The notes beneath the pieces are model-generated. The model was not told the origin of the DNA, searched no databases, and was given only the letters and a program-made list of their open reading frames with translations. Source: Bryobacterales bacterium (GTDB taxonomy: Bacteria; Acidobacteriota; Terriglobia; Bryobacterales; Bryobacteraceae). From it: DNA of 10,345 nt. Position 1 is the stretch's first letter, and the number at the start of each line of letters is the position of its first letter. Location: contig SHUN01000060.1 in assembly GCA_009697495.1 (NCBI GenBank), positions 1 to 10,345 of the forward strand. The letters run 5' to 3'. A program made the position numbers and the translations under genes. Of the stretch, positions 8,344 through 10,345 are shown in pieces.

Positions 8344-9891
8344 TACCGGGATGCGGGGAACGCGGAACGATCGCTGGACGGGACGCGGAAGTGGTGGGAT
8401 GAACTTCTGCAGACGATTCAGGTAAAGACGCCGGTTCTCTCCGTCGATATCCTGCTGAACCGCTGGCTGCTTTATCAAACGTTGAGCTGCCGGATTTGGG
8501 GCCGCACGGCATTGTATCAATCGAGCGGCGCGTACGGATTCCGGGACCAGTTGCAGGACGCGCTGGCGATGGTTTACGCCAGACCGGCGATCGCGAGGGA
8601 ACTGATTTTGCGAGCCGCGTCGCGCCAGTTTCCCGAAGGCGACGTTCAACATTGGTGGCATCTGCCATCGGGAGCGGGCGTGCGAACGCGATGCTCCGAC
8701 GACCTGCTGTGGCTGCCGTACGCGGTGTGTCAATACATCGCGGTCACTGGCGACGACGGGATTTTCGATGCTGGCACGGCCTTTATCCACGGCGCGCAAT
8801 TGAAAGAGGAGGAGCACGAAGTCTATTCCCAGCCGACGGTATCCATCGAGGAGGCGACGATCTTCGAGCACTGCCGGCTGGCGGTGGAGAAGGGCTGGAC
8901 GGCGGGCGCGCACGGACTGCCGCTGATCGGCACGTGCGACTGGAACGACGGCATGAGCAGCGTGGGAGACGAAGGAAAAGGGGAGAGCGTGTGGCTGGCG
9001 TGGTTCCTGGTGGATGTATTGAAGAAATTCGCGGGCGTTTGCGGGGACCGCGGGGAGACGGCGTTGGCGGAGCGATACCTGGGACGGGCGCGCGATTTGA
9101 GCGCGACGGTGGAGCGGACAGCCTGGGACGGGGAGTGGTATTTGCGGGCGTTTTTCGACGATGGAACGCCGCTGGGCTCGCATCAAAACGAGGAGGCGCG
9201 GATCGATTCGATTGCGCAATCGTGGGCTGTTATCAGCGGCGCCGGCGATCCGGAGCGGGCGGCGACGGCGATGCGGTCGGTGGAAAAACATCTGTTCCGG
9301 GAGAAGGAAAAGACGGTGCTGCTGTTCACGCCGCCGTTCGACAAATCCAGCCCGCATCCCGGCTACATTATGGGATATCCGCCGGGGGTTCGCGAGAATG
9401 GCGGGCAGTATACGCATGCCGCGTTATGGGTGGCGATGGCGCTGGCGCGAATGGGCGAGGGCGAGCGGGCCGTCCATGTTCTGCAGATGTTGAATCCGAT
9501 TGAGCACTCGCGGACCCCGGAGGATTGCGCGGCGTATAAGACGGAACCGTACGCCGTGGCCGCCGATGTTTATTCGCTGGGGAGCCAGCCGGGGCGGGGC
9601 GGATGGACCTGGTATACGGGATCGTCGGGATGGATGTACCGAGTGTGGCTGGAGGAAGTGTTAGGGTTCCGGTTGCGGGGCGGGCGGCTTACGATCCAGC
9701 CGGCGATCCCGGCGGATTGGCCGGGTTTCGAGATTACGTTCCGGTACGGAAAGACGGAATACAGGATTGAGGTGGTGAACGGCGGGGAGCGGTTGGAGCA
9801 GGAGATTGCATTGACTGACGACGGCGGGCGGCATGAGATTCGGGTTTCTGCCGGGGTGGGGGAGCGTTCGCTGACGGCTGCGGGGGGGTGA
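8344..9891 (+). pseudogene. ndvB: Detached 3' part of the cyclic glucan synthase: GH94 catalytic (alpha/alpha)6 barrel and C-terminal domain
   Basis: In phase with the upstream gene and open for 515 codons to TGA 9889-9891. It encodes the GH94 phosphorylase barrel: NRWLLYQTLSCRIWGRTALY, then SSGAYGFRDQLQDALAMVYA, then HWWHLPSGAGVRTRCSDDLLW. The general-acid region is GTCDWNDGMSSVG (8932-8970; DWNDG at 8938-8952), followed by GYPPGVRENGGQYTHAALW and GRGGWTWYTGSSGWMYRVW. A C-terminal beta-domain (IQPAIPADWPGFEITFRYGK) closes it. All key motifs are intact. Known: in Brucella Cgs the GH94 region limits glucan chain length by phosphorolysis. No start with a ribosome binding site is seen. The first in-frame candidate (TTG 8482) lies inside the first conserved helix and the first ATG (8569) is beyond it, so independent translation is unlikely. 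With the TAG corrected, 790-9891 would give about 3,033 residues. Confidence 0.85.
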
Positions 9892-9952
9892 GACACATTT
9901 TTCCCGGCGACCTCCGCGACGACTTCGGCGAGCGCAGCCTTTTACGCTTTGT

Positions 9953-10081
9953 TTACCTGAATCCCTCGACAAAATCACCCAGCATCCGTCGGGCAACTCG
10001 ATAGCCGGCTTCTTCCAGATAGTACGCTCAAATGTCAGCAAGGTCTTGCTGAGCATTCGGCACGAGAATGTAGCGACTCAT
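9953..10081 (-). pseudogene. ParE-like toxin remnant (RelE/ParE superfamily)
   Basis: From ATG 10081-10079 the minus strand reads MSRYILVPNAQQDLADI, then TGA (10030-10028), then in the same frame AYYLEEAGYRVARRMLGDF, then VEGFR and TAA (9955-9953). The pattern 'xYxLxPxAxxDLxDIWxYxxE' is the N-terminus of ParE-type ribosome-independent (gyrase-targeting) toxins; TGA replaces the expected Trp (TGG) of DIW. Intact family members are about 95-100 residues. Only about 42 codons remain, and I see no recognisable C-terminal beta-strands (the usual VLHGAR-like end) further down. Its ATG overlaps the antitoxin's TGA (ATGA), as in working operons. It is non-functional as sequenced. Confidence 0.7.
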
Positions 10082-10258
10082 CCAGCCTTGCGCTTCGATT
10101 CACGCATGTCGAGGTCGTCAATAAGTCCTTGCAGGAACACCTCGCCGTCAACACCTTCGCCGCGTTCGGCTCCGAAGTTCGTGCAATTGAATCGCGCTCA
10201 TCGGTGTGCTCCCATTCTCGACGAGTTGTTCGAGTTCGGGCGTCAGATTTACGGCCAT
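10078..10258 (-). pseudogene. ParD-like antitoxin remnant with internal deletions and frameshift
   Basis: ATG at 10258-10256 follows AGAGGT at 6 nt. The frame reads MAVNLTPELEQLVENG, a typical ribbon-helix-helix ParD start, then STPMSAIQLHELRSR and out-of-frame residues to TGA at 10150-10148. In another frame the conserved C-terminus follows: ERGEGVDGEVFLQGLIDDLD, then MRESKRKAG and TGA at 10080-10078. An intact ParD is about 80-90 residues. Here the central helices (the usual 'SGxYxSxSEVIREALRLLEERD' stretch) and the segment between ELRSR and RGE are missing, the second loss shifting the frame. It would neither bind its operator nor neutralise toxin. It is convergent with the synthase gene. 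Confidence 0.72.
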
Positions 10259-10345
10259 GGCCGCACCTCTGGTGATTCAACCCGGAGGGTAGCCCAGATG
10301 GGGATAGCCGTCGATGTTGGCCGGCCAGCAACTTTTTGAGAGAGC
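10259..10345. other. Upstream region of the parD remnant
   Basis: The minus strand holds the antitoxin's ribosome binding site (AGAGGT at about 10265-10270). I see no other convincing gene, promoter or attachment site before the window ends. The plus- and minus-strand open frames crossing 10035-10339 overlap the toxin-antitoxin remnant and show no family resemblance. Confidence 0.4.

Noticed and set aside
8242..9417. 391-residue minus-strand ORF
   Set aside because: It lies wholly antisense to the conserved GH94 barrel. Long antisense frames are expected opposite G+C-rich genes, and its Arg/Pro/Gln-rich sequence has no recognisable domain.
8482..9891. Independent GH94 gene starting at TTG 8482
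   Set aside because: The TTG lies within the conserved first helix (WLLYQTLSCRIW), has no Shine-Dalgarno, and the homologous frame extends upstream to the TAG. It is the 3' part of the interrupted gene.
9892..9952. Intrinsic terminator after the synthase
   Set aside because: There is a T5 run at 9897-9902 but no GC stem directly before it, and no other stem followed by a T-run was found here.
10035..10339. Minus-strand 98-residue and plus-strand 97-residue ORFs
   Set aside because: Both overlap the ParD/ParE remnant in other frames and have no family-like features, whereas the remnant frames match ParD and ParE motifs and the ATGA junction.

Overview
The window is visibly G+C-rich and is dominated by one very long plus-strand gene. 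This is a cyclic beta-1,2-glucan synthase of the NdvB/ChvB/Cgs type (GT84 glycosyltransferase, glycoamylase-like domain, tandem GH94 modules). An in-frame TAG at 8341-8343 interrupts it. The reading frame continues undamaged after the TAG, with no shift, to TGA at 9889-9891. The stop falls between the second GH94 beta-sandwich and the (alpha/alpha)6 catalytic barrel. As sequenced, the product would keep the polymerising half and lose the phosphorylase active site. The source is probably a soil- or sediment-type bacterium. An Acidobacteriota host of the Solibacter/Bryobacter kind is my best guess from base composition, the N-terminal extension of the synthase and the style of intergenic repeats, but nothing here proves it.

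Layout. (1) 2-328, minus strand: the 5' part of an exported protein with a signal peptide, a basic Pro-rich linker and the start of a peptidoglycan-binding-like domain; it runs off the left edge. (2) 329-636: a divergent intergenic region with a 31-bp direct repeat (period 72 bp) and an 11-bp-stem hairpin. (3) 637-790: a plausible sigma70-type promoter, a strong Shine-Dalgarno and a 31-codon leader ORF. The leader's TGA overlaps (TGATG) an ATG at 790, which I take as the real start of the synthase instead of the TTG at 637. (4) 790-9891: the interrupted synthase. (5) 9953-10258, minus strand: a decayed ParD/ParE toxin-antitoxin pair, convergent with the synthase. The antitoxin has lost its middle and is frameshifted. 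The toxin has a TGA in place of a probable Trp codon and stops after about 40 codons.

How the parts relate. The synthase would sit in the inner membrane and make cyclic beta-1,2-glucan from UDP-glucose for the periplasm. The divergent gene product also appears to act in the envelope. The toxin-antitoxin remnant looks unrelated and is a relic of past mobile or accessory DNA. I see no RNA genes, CRISPR array, insertion sequence or complete mobile element.
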